From: a virus | IMG/VR virus record: IMGVR_UViG_3300042564_006193 | Coordinates: 1-62,591 of that record | DNA: 62,591 bases | Direction: 5' to 3' (one strand) | Part shown: positions 40,401 through 48,310 of the stretch, piece by piece | Position numbering within the stretch: position 1 is the stretch's first letter | Layout of the letters: each line of letters begins with the position of its first letter | Notes under the pieces: generated by a model | Databases searched by the model: none | Seen by the model: the letters and a program-made list of their open reading frames with translations, nothing else | Told to the model about the DNA's origin: nothing | Translations under genes and position numbers: made by a program

Positions 40401-40835
40401 TTAATTTACTTTTTCTTTGATAGATTCAATTAAATGATTCCCTTCTTTTTTTATAGGATTTTTTTCCATCTCTTCTATTTTTTTCAAAGTTTCTGATCTT
40501 TTTATTTTTTCCTTTTTTAGTTCAGAATTGTTTTGTAATAGCTTCCTATCATATTCTTTTAAACTTATTTCAAGTTTTTTTATTTTATCATCTTTTTCTT
40601 GAATATCTTTTGTGACTTTTTCAATATTAGTATCTAATTTTTTTATTTCCTTTAATAGTTTTCCCTTTTCTATTTCTATTTCTTTATTGTCCTTTTCTAT
40701 TTTATCTATTAGTTTTTTGCTACTGGTATCTGAATTTAACCATCCTAAACCAAGAATTAAAGACATTATTAAAAGTAGGATAATTGAAAATGTTTTGATA
40801 TCAATTTTATCTAATAGTTTTTTAAATATTTCCAT
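40401..40835 (-). CDS. Membrane-anchored coiled-coil protein, possible i-spanin
   Basis: 144 residues. One N-terminal membrane helix (IKTFSIILLLIMSLILGLGW, residues ~13-32), then an uninterrupted Lys/Glu/Ile coiled coil to the end. This is the topology of an inner-membrane spanin subunit (Rz-like): short cytoplasmic end, periplasmic coiled coil. The following gene encodes a secreted coiled-coil protein. No endolysin or holin is recognisable nearby, so the lysis role is tentative. Confidence 0.6.
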   Translation of the reverse strand: MEIFKKLLDKIDIKTFSIILLLIMSLILGLGWLNSDTSSKKLIDKIEKDNKEIEIEKGKLLKEIKKLDTNIEKVTKDIQEKDDKIKKLEISLKEYDRKLLQNNSELKKEKIKRSETLKKIEEMEKNPIKKEGNHLIESIKEKVN

Positions 40836-40904
40836 TTTTATAATATATTTTTTTATATTTGTATATATATGAGAAATGAGCCTCTATTAAAAAAAATATA
40901 AAAA

Positions 40905-41423
40905 ATGATTAAAAGAATAGTATCATATGATTTTGATGGAACACTCTGTCATACGCCTGGTCCAGAAATTGGAAAAAAGGTTTGGGAAGAAAAAACTGGA
41001 ACCGTTTTTCCTTATACAGGATGGTGGTCGAAAAAGGAAACTTTGGATTTGGATATTTTTGATATTCCTGTTGATAGAGATGTTTATATAAAATATCTAG
41101 AGGACATGGTAAGAAAAGAAGAAGATGCTGATACTATGGTTATACTAGCAACTGGAAGAGTTGAAAAACTTAGAAAAGAAGTTGAAAAGGTTTTGAATCA
41201 TCATAATCTCTCTTTTGATCTTGTTGCTTTGAATACAGGAGGTGATACCTACCATTTTAAAACCAGATTATTTGAAAAGTTGATAAATAAGTTCAATCCT
41301 GATGAATTTGTCATGTATGACGATCGCCAAGAGCATTTGGTTATGTTTGAAGATTGGGCTAAAAAGCAACCTTGTAGAGTAGAGATAATTGATGTTACAA
41401 CATCAAATTTCAAAAATATTTAA
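40905..41423 (+). CDS. HAD-family protein of the SAK RNA-repair type
   Basis: 172 residues. HAD motif I YDFDGTLCHTPGP (residues ~8-20) with both Asp residues. GWW around residue 41 and the PxP/W spacing match the 'Swiss army knife' HAD family (PF10307, from memory). Then VILATGR (motif II Thr) and a later VMYDDRQEHL holding the acidic motif IV. Members occur as phosphatase modules in RNA end-repair proteins and as free phage genes. It heads a plus-strand set with ClpS. Substrate not known. Confidence 0.85.
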   Translation: MIKRIVSYDFDGTLCHTPGPEIGKKVWEEKTGTVFPYTGWWSKKETLDLDIFDIPVDRDVYIKYLEDMVRKEEDADTMVILATGRVEKLRKEVEKVLNHHNLSFDLVALNTGGDTYHFKTRLFEKLINKFNPDEFVMYDDRQEHLVMFEDWAKKQPCRVEIIDVTTSNFKNI

Positions 41424-41457
41424 CTAAACTTTTTTAAAAAATTCAATATAATCACGT

Positions 41458-41739
41458 ATGAGCACAAAAACTAAAAAAAGGACAAAATCAATATCTAAAG
41501 AAATATTGTCAATGCCATATAAACTCATTTTACACAATGATGAGTACAATTCTTTCAATTGGGTTATAGATTGTCTTATAAAAATATGTGGACATGAGTT
41601 ACATCAAGCTGAACAATGTGCAAATATTGTACATTTTAATGGAAAGTGTGATGTTAAATGGGGAGAATTAGAGAAATTATCTATTATGAAAGAAAAGTTG
41701 CAAAATTCCGGTCTTTCTGTTACACTTGAACAAAATTAA
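41458..41739 (+). CDS. clpS: ClpS-like protease adaptor
   Basis: 93 residues, full length for ClpS. Core: YKLILHNDEYNSFNWVIDCL (family YxVxLxNDDYTxMexVv) with the Asn/Asp pair of the N-degron pocket, then KICGHELHQAEQCANIVHFN and a C-terminal strand GLSVTLEQN. It normally delivers N-end-rule substrates to ClpAP. A phage copy could redirect or titrate the host protease. The HxxxAxxxA...H pattern is intact, so the fold should be functional. It lies 35 nt after the HAD gene. Confidence 0.9.
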   Translation: MSTKTKKRTKSISKEILSMPYKLILHNDEYNSFNWVIDCLIKICGHELHQAEQCANIVHFNGKCDVKWGELEKLSIMKEKLQNSGLSVTLEQN

Positions 41740-41748
41740 TTTAAAAAA

Positions 41749-42657
41749 ATGAGCGAAAAAGATTTACAAAATATAGAAGAAATAAAAGGTTTTCTAGATG
41801 AAAATAATATTGATTATAAAAGAGAGAATTTAAATTTCTCTTTGTGGCATGATAATCCTGGTGGAAGACGTAGTTATCAAATAGAATATGTTCCTTCTGA
41901 GAAATTTCCGATTGCTTATTCGAAATATAATATTGAAGGAGTTGATAAAAATTATTTTTATAACCTAAGTGTTGAATCTGAGAAGAATAACTCATTTAAA
42001 CTTTGGATAAAAGATTTTGAGTGGAATGATGAGAATAAGAAAGAAGTTTTAAAATCATATATCTTACACGCTGCTGAGAAAACTCCTAATCAGTTTTATG
42101 CGAGAGAGTGTGAAGTACGAATAGTGGATTCTAAAGTGGCAAGAGAGTTTGAATCTATAAATTGTTTTTATGGGAAAAGAGGAGCTAGTTTAAATCTTGG
42201 ATTGTTCACAAGAAAAGAAAAGAACGGAATTCCTGCTGGAACTTTGGTTATGTTATATACTTTTGGTAAGAATTTCTTTGGAAAGAATAATGATTATATC
42301 GAGATCATAAGAGTTGGTACACTAAGGTTTTCTCATGTATCAGGAGGTTCTTCAAAATTATTGAAACATTTCTTAAATAATCACAAAACAATAAAAATTG
42401 GAGACAATGTTGTAAATGTAAAATATATTAAGTTTTATTCTGATTATGATCACAATATTGGAAATAGTATGGATAGTTTGGGATTTAAATTTGAAGGATA
42501 TTCAAAGGGTGGATTCATGAATCTTTGGTTGGAAACTGGTAAGGTTAAAAATAGAGAACCTATGAGACATAAATGGGTGATGGAACAGATGAGTCTTGGA
42601 AATGTTTTGGCTATTCCAAATGCGGGTGTTAAGAATTATATTCTAACAGTTGAGTGA
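41749..42657 (+). CDS. GNAT-like domain protein related to endonuclease C-terminus
   Basis: 302 residues. The C-terminal ~170 residues (NYIEII-type EIIRVGTLRFSHVSGGSSKL, then KYIKFYSDYDHNIG and SLGFKFEG) share a pattern with the C-terminal domain of the endonuclease at 60942-62591 (YELIRFVNKLGF, IGGASKLF, YSDNSIFSG, KLNFSH). That pattern also recalls Mom-type GNAT-like proteins. The N-terminal ~100 residues lack a recognisable nuclease site. It may be a nuclease-less derivative or a DNA-modifying relative. Starts 9 nt after clpS. Confidence 0.55.
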   Translation: MSEKDLQNIEEIKGFLDENNIDYKRENLNFSLWHDNPGGRRSYQIEYVPSEKFPIAYSKYNIEGVDKNYFYNLSVESEKNNSFKLWIKDFEWNDENKKEVLKSYILHAAEKTPNQFYARECEVRIVDSKVAREFESINCFYGKRGASLNLGLFTRKEKNGIPAGTLVMLYTFGKNFFGKNNDYIEIIRVGTLRFSHVSGGSSKLLKHFLNNHKTIKIGDNVVNVKYIKFYSDYDHNIGNSMDSLGFKFEGYSKGGFMNLWLETGKVKNREPMRHKWVMEQMSLGNVLAIPNAGVKNYILTVE

Positions 42658-42735
42658 CGAATTAGAAAAAATAGATAAAACAAAATTTATTTCTTATATT
42701 TGTTGTTATAAGTAGTTATATAAAAAAATAAAAAT

Positions 42736-42954
42736 ATGGTAGAAGAATTAACATTTATAGTATTTATAGTATTAATGGGATTGATATTTTTAGTCCTTTA
42801 TTTTATGTCATTGCCAGGATTGCCACCTGTTTACGGAAAACAAAGTGATGAAACAATGAGATTACATAGGATGTCTCATAAAATTGGGTGGTATGGGTTT
42901 ATGGTATATCTTATTGTTTTTGTAGGTGGTTATTTTTTATATAATTACTTATAA
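42736..42954 (+). CDS. Small membrane protein, two helices
   Basis: 72 residues. Two membrane helices: LTFIVFIVLMGLIFLVLYFM (~5-24) and WYGFMVYLIVFVGGYFLY (~52-69), joined by a ~27-residue loop containing GKQSDETMRLHRMSHKIG. Topology is like a class II holin or a small exclusion protein, but no family is recognised. It is closed by a strong terminator. Confidence 0.65.
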   Translation: MVEELTFIVFIVLMGLIFLVLYFMSLPGLPPVYGKQSDETMRLHRMSHKIGWYGFMVYLIVFVGGYFLYNYL

Positions 42955-43001
42955 CGTCCGATGATAAACAATCGTTTTAATGTTGTTTATCATTTGTTAA
43001 C
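42955..43001 (+). terminator. Intrinsic terminator
   Basis: ATGATAAACAA (42961-42971) pairs perfectly with TTGTTTATCAT (42983-42993). Outer AACG/CGTT bases extend the stem, and eight T follow (from about 42994). Ends the transcript of the small membrane protein. Confidence 0.85.
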
Positions 43002-43010
43002 CGTTTTTTT

Positions 43011-43030
43011 TATTAATATATAGAATATAA
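43011..43030 (+). promoter_or_regulatory. Extended promoter-like element
   Basis: TATTAATATATAGAATATAA, same extended form as at 13827 and 39742, ending 13 nt before the ATG at 43044 and directly after the terminator. Confidence 0.55.
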
Positions 43031-43043
43031 AAAAATTGTAATT

Positions 43044-43892
43044 ATGAAATACTTAAAAACATACGAAGAACTTAGTCCAGAGTATCTAGTTGGAAAAGCA
43101 GGTAATAGAAATACTCCACAAGAACAAAGGATTGGTACAGCAGCTGATAATATGATAAACCAAAGAAACCAAGAAGAAAACTATAAAAAAAAGAAAGCTG
43201 AAGAAGAAGAAAGGTTGGACCCGTTGTTGAAAGATCCTATTTATAAACAAAATAAAGAATTATCTCAGAAAAGATATAGTTTAGCAAAAGAATTTAGTGA
43301 TGAAAAGTTGAATTTTTATTTTACTTCAGAGGAAATCGAAGGTTGTTTTCTTAATAGAGTTGAATTTATCATAGGTGAACTTGCAAATAATAAATATAAT
43401 TTATGGGATTGGTACGACCTCGAACTTGGATTTGATGAAAAACATCAGCCATTTATTGGTAGATTTAATACAGCTGATGAAATAGATAGCCCCTCATTCC
43501 AAGGCGTTTGGAGTAAAAATTATAATATCCATATTGGATCCATCGCCACCAGTTTCAACAACTTTGAAAAAGAAGAGGCACCATTTGAAATTATGATTAA
43601 TAAAGAGGGTATAATAATACTAAAAAAATCAATTGAAAATGACTTCAAAGCAACATACTATGAAAGTTGGCAAGGTTATAACGATGGTGAATCTAAGAAG
43701 TTTGAAGGAGTTAAATTAGTTGGTATGGATTTAGTTTCAAAAAACAAAATAGCTAACTTTATTAAACAATATATTCCAGAAGCTACTTGTGGTAATGGTA
43801 GCCTAAAAGTAAATGGTATTGAAATGCCGGTTTTAGAAAAAGATTTTACACAAGAAAATTGTAAACCTTTACAATTGAAAAGTGATATTTGA
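43044..43892 (+). CDS. Tagged hypothetical protein
   Basis: 282 residues with a clear tag (MKYLKTYEELSPEYL). A Lys/Glu-rich helical stretch (~45-65) could be a linker; the rest (~75-282) is a globular alpha/beta region with YNLWDWYDLELGFDEKHQPF and a C-terminal Cys-containing part. Not recognised. First of two tagged genes after an extended promoter-like element. Confidence 0.7.
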   Translation: MKYLKTYEELSPEYLVGKAGNRNTPQEQRIGTAADNMINQRNQEENYKKKKAEEEERLDPLLKDPIYKQNKELSQKRYSLAKEFSDEKLNFYFTSEEIEGCFLNRVEFIIGELANNKYNLWDWYDLELGFDEKHQPFIGRFNTADEIDSPSFQGVWSKNYNIHIGSIATSFNNFEKEEAPFEIMINKEGIIILKKSIENDFKATYYESWQGYNDGESKKFEGVKLVGMDLVSKNKIANFIKQYIPEATCGNGSLKVNGIEMPVLEKDFTQENCKPLQLKSDI

Positions 43893-43897
43893 TTTAA

Positions 43898-43987
43898 AAG
43901 AATTTAACATTTAATGTTAGTAAGAAATTTCCAGGACTTCAAGATAGAAGAGAAAAAGAAAGTGAAATGTTTTTAGCATCATTATGA
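43898..43987 (+). pseudogene. Gene remnant before tagged protein
   Basis: A 29-codon open stretch without a start, ending KKFPGLQDRREKESEMFLAS then L and TGA, whose stop overlaps the next ATG as ATGA. The coding-like end and the coupled stop/start suggest the 3' end of a deleted gene. Confidence 0.3.
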
Positions 43988-44781
43988 AGTACTTAAAGAC
44001 ATATAAACTATTTGAATTTAATCTAAATTCAAAAGTCGCTCCTTATGGTGTTATTAAGTTTAATGATAAAAAAATCTTAGTTGGTGATATGCACCAAGAA
44101 CCATTAGAGTTATCTGAAGATTTGATTAGTGATATTCTTGAGGTAGCTAACAAATATGGTTATTATGGTGAAGGAATTGGATTGGAATATAATGAAGCAA
44201 TAACTAAATCATCATTTTATGATAAATTAGATCCTGATAAATATATGGGTTCTTGGGATAAAAAGTTAATTGAAAGTGGTGAAATACCAAAAGATAAAGA
44301 ATATGTATTTCTTTATTCATTATTTTCAAACCCAAAAGAAAACAAAAGATTAGAAAATCTTATAGAATACACTGAAGAAGGTGATACAATTTTTGATGTT
44401 CTATTAAAAACAATTCCAGATTGGTCTGCTGAGATGGGTATTTTTAATTTAGGTGAAGTTGAATTAAATAAGTTTCTTAGTGAAATCGGCGAAGATGATA
44501 TTGACTTTGTTGAAATGTCAAAACAGGAATCTAATGAAGAAACATTGTCTAAATTCCTTGATATTGGTGAAGATTTACAATGGCCTGAAAATTGGAAAGA
44601 ATATCCTAATATGGCTGGTAAATTTGCAAGAATTGCGACCACTATGAGAGATTTATTTTTGATTAATAGTACATCAGGTGTTTATTTTGTTGGTGCTGGA
44701 CATTTATCTGATATTGTTACAATGTCTGAAGATGGAGAATTAAATTTGGAATTAATTGGTGGTGAAGATTTGGCCATCTAA
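43984..44781 (+). CDS. Tagged hypothetical protein
   Basis: 265 residues, tag MKYLKTYKLFEFNLNS. The body is acidic alpha/beta with YGVIKFNDKKILVGDMHQEP near the start and GVYFVGAGHLSDIVTM near the end. The D-M-H-x-E and G-A-G-H features hint at a TraB/ChaN-like or other hydrolase-type fold, but this is weak. Overlaps the convergent terminase gene by 30 nt at the 3' end. Function unknown. Confidence 0.7.
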   Translation: MKYLKTYKLFEFNLNSKVAPYGVIKFNDKKILVGDMHQEPLELSEDLISDILEVANKYGYYGEGIGLEYNEAITKSSFYDKLDPDKYMGSWDKKLIESGEIPKDKEYVFLYSLFSNPKENKRLENLIEYTEEGDTIFDVLLKTIPDWSAEMGIFNLGEVELNKFLSEIGEDDIDFVEMSKQESNEETLSKFLDIGEDLQWPENWKEYPNMAGKFARIATTMRDLFLINSTSGVYFVGAGHLSDIVTMSEDGELNLELIGGEDLAI

Positions 44782-46899
44782 TCCCCACCCTTTTCTAGCT
44801 TCTGAAAGTCTTCGGTTATTAGAAACATTTCTCCTTCTTATTTCTAATAGTTGTTTATAATCAACTCCTTCATCATATGACATTTTATCTAATATCTCAC
44901 CTATCTTATTTTTAATATTTGTATCTTCAATATTATCAAAATATTCCTCAACAACTCCTTTGAAATCATTTTTCTTGAATATCTGTGTTAAATTAACAAT
45001 AGTCATTACCATATCATCAGTTTTTGTACCATCTGCCTTATACGTAACATTGCCCTGACTTGTTGTGTGTTTTATGAAAGTTGTCATCTCATCTATATTT
45101 CCTGAATCTGATACCCATATTCCCCTATCAGATAATATTTCTTGATAGTCCTTAACCATAATTAATTTATTCTCTCCAACTTTTAGTCCTATCTTTTCTT
45201 CTATTGCGTCTGATCTATGTTTAAATCTTACAAAAACAGATGAACCATAGTTATTATTTCCTTCAAAAACATTTGGAATGTGTGCCAACAATTCATATCC
45301 ATACGTATTCACTTCTAATACAACCTTAACCTTATCAGAATTGAAATGTTCGAAACATATAACATAAAGTAGTTCTGATAATTCTTGTACAGATATTATA
45401 TTACTTCTGAAAATTCCAATTTGTTTTAGTTGAAGAAAATCATTTATATTTTTATACCTACTACTTTGTCTTTGAATCAATTCAATTGGTTTGTGATCTA
45501 TCTTGAAAATATTGATTACTGAAAAATCCTGACCCAATCCTTCGGATATATCCACAGACATCACAACATCAATATCCTTTCTTAGTTGCTCATTATATAT
45601 TTCATTATCTGGATGCCATTTCAAATCTTTATATGAGAATCTTAACTTATCACTTAACTCATCAATTTCCTTCCATACAAAGGTTTTCTTATTGTCATCC
45701 AGATCTTTTATCAATCCTTCGTCTAATAGAGATCGAGCTGCGTTTATAAACCTAAGATCAAATTCAGTATTAAATGCTTCTTCACCACCAATATCAATTA
45801 TTGTTTGTTTTTTCCAGGTTGTTATTTCAGCAATTTCTATTATCTTAATTCCATTGATTACTTGTTTTGCAACATCCTCTTCTTGACACTCATCTGAATT
45901 GTAAACATGTACAATCCATTTATTCATCTCACTGTCAAATGTTAGTTCTGATTTGTTATTAGGGAAAGACTCTTTTATGTGATCTAAAATGTCATCAGGT
46001 TCAATTTTAAAATGATCCATTTTAGATTTATTCATTCTGATATAAGTTACAAATCTTTTTGGAACTTGCCACCAATAAACTCTTTTTGCGGCATATGATG
46101 ATTTTTCACCTTCTGGTTTTTCCGCATCTATTAAAAGCTTATGAAATAAGTTATGTCCATTTGGAGTTGATGTTATTATTATCTTAGAGTTTTCAATGTT
46201 TGATATAGTCGGGAAAACAGATTTGTAAAACTTCTCAGCAATATTATCAGGTAGATAAGCAAACTCATCTAAATATAAAAAGTCTGCCGATTGACCAATA
46301 GAAGCTGTTTTTGTAGTAGCAAATCCTTTTACACGACTTTTATTTTCAAATGACATGAATTTCTCATTCCATTTTCTTATTCCTTGTTGTAAAAAGAAAG
46401 GCAATCTTTGATATATTTCCTTAATCTTATCCAAGATTTCAGTTGCAGTATCTAATTTATTAGCAGTAACTAGAACGTTCTTATTATTATTAAAAAGTAC
46501 AAAATGCAATATGGTTATTGCAGATGTTATTGTATTATGTGATAGAATTCCATTTGAATAAAATCTATGGTTAGGATGGTCAACGGTTATATCAAACATT
46601 GATGATTTAAAATGGCTTTTAGATATTGATAAAACTTCTTCTGGACCATCCTCAGTTATTATTTTCTGACCTGGTAATATATTTTTGACCATTATCTCTT
46701 TATAATCTTGCAAAAAAACAATGTGATTATCCGCGCAAATAAGTTTTCTATTTTTTGTTTTTATCTCATAATTTCTATATGGCTGTGTTAAATGTATATG
46801 ACTAACTTCTTCAAATCCAGTATCAGAAAGAGTTCTATATCCAGATATTTTAAATGAGTTTAATATCTTTTTTGATAAATCATCTTCATTTAGATCCAT
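44752..46899 (-). CDS. terL: Large terminase C-part with C-terminal intein half
   Basis: Start placed at ATG 46899 (MDLNEDDLSKKIL) with A-rich leader AGAAAA; the frame is open to 47001 but the extra N-terminus is Ile/Lys junk-like. The first ~122 residues are the C-terminal part of an intein: FKISGYRTLSDTGFEEV, block B-like KLICADNHIVF, block F SSMFDITVDHPNHRFYSNG, and ILSHN before Thr. The C-extein (593 residues) is terminase: Walker B FLYLDEFAY, coupling IIITSTPNG, and nuclease VVMSVDISEGLGQDFS, EVNTYG and KTDDMVM. It should join the N-part to restore the Walker A motif. It packages DNA into the head. Confidence 0.9.
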   Translation of the reverse strand: MDLNEDDLSKKILNSFKISGYRTLSDTGFEEVSHIHLTQPYRNYEIKTKNRKLICADNHIVFLQDYKEIMVKNILPGQKIITEDGPEEVLSISKSHFKSSMFDITVDHPNHRFYSNGILSHNTITSAITILHFVLFNNNKNVLVTANKLDTATEILDKIKEIYQRLPFFLQQGIRKWNEKFMSFENKSRVKGFATTKTASIGQSADFLYLDEFAYLPDNIAEKFYKSVFPTISNIENSKIIITSTPNGHNLFHKLLIDAEKPEGEKSSYAAKRVYWWQVPKRFVTYIRMNKSKMDHFKIEPDDILDHIKESFPNNKSELTFDSEMNKWIVHVYNSDECQEEDVAKQVINGIKIIEIAEITTWKKQTIIDIGGEEAFNTEFDLRFINAARSLLDEGLIKDLDDNKKTFVWKEIDELSDKLRFSYKDLKWHPDNEIYNEQLRKDIDVVMSVDISEGLGQDFSVINIFKIDHKPIELIQRQSSRYKNINDFLQLKQIGIFRSNIISVQELSELLYVICFEHFNSDKVKVVLEVNTYGYELLAHIPNVFEGNNNYGSSVFVRFKHRSDAIEEKIGLKVGENKLIMVKDYQEILSDRGIWVSDSGNIDEMTTFIKHTTSQGNVTYKADGTKTDDMVMTIVNLTQIFKKNDFKGVVEEYFDNIEDTNIKNKIGEILDKMSYDEGVDYKQLLEIRRRNVSNNRRLSEARKGWGLDGQIFTTN

Positions 46900-47137
46900 T
46901 TTTCTATATTCAAATGATTCTATCAATTGAATTATGAATTTTATTAAAATTATTATTATTTTCATGAATTTAATTCTTTTCAAGTAGGAATAGTATATCA
47001 TATAACTTTATTTTAACTTTTTCCAAAAATGTAAATTTCCTATTTTTTGATAAAATATAGTAATACAGACTTCCTATTCTAGTAAAATATCTTTGATTAT
47101 TATTTTCTATGTAAATAATTGTATTGAAATGTGCGCA
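46534..47137 (-). other. Split intein region within terminase
   Basis: From the Cys113 codon (47137) to the Asn before extein Thr (46534), 604 nt, which is not a multiple of three, as expected for two separate ORFs. The break lies after block A and before block B, unlike the common natural split between blocks B and F. No endonuclease domain remains. Confidence 0.85.
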
Positions 47138-47473
47138 TTTTCCGGTCTGACGGCTCGACATTAGTATATTAAATCTGTTTTTAAAAAAGTTATCAAGTAT
47201 TTCTTCTTGATAGTCTCTGAGTTTTATTTTAACAGGTTCTCCTTTCTCTCCTTTTATCCAACAATAATTTTCCGCAAAATAATGTAAGTCTGTTTTACAT
47301 TTTATATACTCATCTATTTCATTTTGTGACATTCTGAACGATAGTCCAGATTTACGAAGACCTACAACCTTTTCATGGAATGGATTTTCAATATTTTTCA
47401 ATATTTCTCCCATATTAAGAAGATCTATCTTTTCTTCTACTAATTTACTTGTCCATATTACTTGTTTTGACAT
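46970..47473 (-). CDS. terL: Large terminase N-part with N-terminal intein half
   Basis: 167 residues. Residues 1-112 are the terminase N-terminus (HYFAENYCWIKGEKG, KLRDYQEEILDNFFKNRFN) ending in LMSSRQTGK, the first part of Walker A. Cys113 starts an intein: CAHFNTIIYIENNNQRYF then TRIGSLYYYIL, block A of a Hint domain, stopping after 55 intein residues. The other intein half begins in a different frame about 70 nt downstream. Ligation would give SRQTGK-T, a normal Walker A. The gene starts 2 nt after the RHH gene stop. Confidence 0.88.
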   Translation of the reverse strand: MSKQVIWTSKLVEEKIDLLNMGEILKNIENPFHEKVVGLRKSGLSFRMSQNEIDEYIKCKTDLHYFAENYCWIKGEKGEPVKIKLRDYQEEILDNFFKNRFNILMSSRQTGKCAHFNTIIYIENNNQRYFTRIGSLYYYILSKNRKFTFLEKVKIKLYDILFLLEKN

Positions 47474-47475
47474 TA

Positions 47476-47643
47476 TTATTCAATACATTTTTTAGATCTT
47501 TCAAGATACTTCTTTATCAATCTATTCACAAGATGTGATTTATTCACAGAATTTTCTTCACAAAAATTCTGTAAGTCTAGTGCAACTTCTTTATCCAAAG
47601 AGAATCCCACCTTTTCTTTATTTATACCTTTTGCCCTTGACAT
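47476..47643 (-). CDS. Small ribbon-helix-helix-type protein
   Basis: 55 residues. MSRAKGINKEKVGFSLDKEV then ALDLQNFCEENSVNKSHL and VNRLIKKYLE fits the strand-helix-helix layout of CopG/Arc regulators (VGFSLDKE strand, NKSHLVNRLI second helix). Ends 2 nt before the terminase N-part and diverges from small terminase across a 70-bp spacer holding TTTTTAATATATAC. It may control the packaging genes. Confidence 0.7.
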   Translation of the reverse strand: MSRAKGINKEKVGFSLDKEVALDLQNFCEENSVNKSHLVNRLIKKYLERSKKCIE

Positions 47644-47681
47644 TAATAGTATATATAAATGTATAAAAATGGAATTTTTCT

Positions 47682-47694
47682 TTTTAATATATAC
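47682..47694 (+). promoter_or_regulatory. TTTTAATATATAC element for small terminase
   Basis: Recurrent element about 19 nt before the ATG at 47714, in the divergent spacer with the RHH/terminase operon. Confidence 0.5.
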
Positions 47695-47713
47695 ATAAAA
47701 ATAAATTCACTAA

Positions 47714-48310
47714 ATGGCAAAAGTTGATAAAGAAAAGAAAAGATTAATGGACGAATTTGATCTTATTCAAGAAGAAACATCTGATTTTGATATAAGTAAG
47801 CATCTTGCTACAATAGATGATCTTCCAGATCTTGGACAGATTGAATTATACGATTATGATGCTGATTTAAAATCCGCTTCTCAGAAAGGCAATGAAATAC
47901 TTGAATCGTTAGTTGATCTTTACTTAGGGGAATTTCCTGAATTAAAGAAGAATGGATATATTAGAAATAAGATGAAAGAGGATGCACTTGTTTATGCTGA
48001 AACACTTTTTCTTCAAAAAATGACAAGAAAAAACTTTCTTTCCCAATTAAGACAAGTAGATAACGGAGATAATTCCGCTCGTATGCACGAAGTAATAAAT
48101 CAAACAATTAAAGAAGTTCGTGAGAATTCAAAGTTTGCTTCTACTATGAGACATGATCTTGAGAAATTTTATAAAGAATTAAGATCTGATATAACAGATG
48201 TTGTATCAGTTAAAAAGATAGAATCTTCTTCTTCCAATGAAGAAGGTGAGATAATCGATGGATCCAAATTGAATGATCTTATCAACGAAGCTCTTATGAA
48301 AAAGAAATGA
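47714..48310 (+). CDS. terS: Small terminase subunit (gp16-like)
   Basis: 198 residues (T4 gp16 164). Pattern match: FDISKHLATIDDLPDLGQIE recalls the gp16 N-terminus (LDI..LL.ISDLPG..GEEI), and the central RNKMKEDALVYAETLFLQK then ARMHEVINQTIKEVRENSKF gives the helical hairpin and oligomerisation core (RRNM..., SPRHMEVFATL...). It recognises DNA for packaging and stimulates the large subunit, which diverges from it. The next gene starts inside its stop codon (ATGA). No extra domain. Confidence 0.72.
   Translation: MAKVDKEKKRLMDEFDLIQEETSDFDISKHLATIDDLPDLGQIELYDYDADLKSASQKGNEILESLVDLYLGEFPELKKNGYIRNKMKEDALVYAETLFLQKMTRKNFLSQLRQVDNGDNSARMHEVINQTIKEVRENSKFASTMRHDLEKFYKELRSDITDVVSVKKIESSSSNEEGEIIDGSKLNDLINEALMKKK

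Noticed and set aside
44752-47001. Terminase C-part starting at 47001
   Set aside because: The first 34 residues are Ile/Lys/Tyr-rich translation of an AT-rich linker overlapping the N-part; ATG 46899 has an A-rich leader and starts close to the intein fold.
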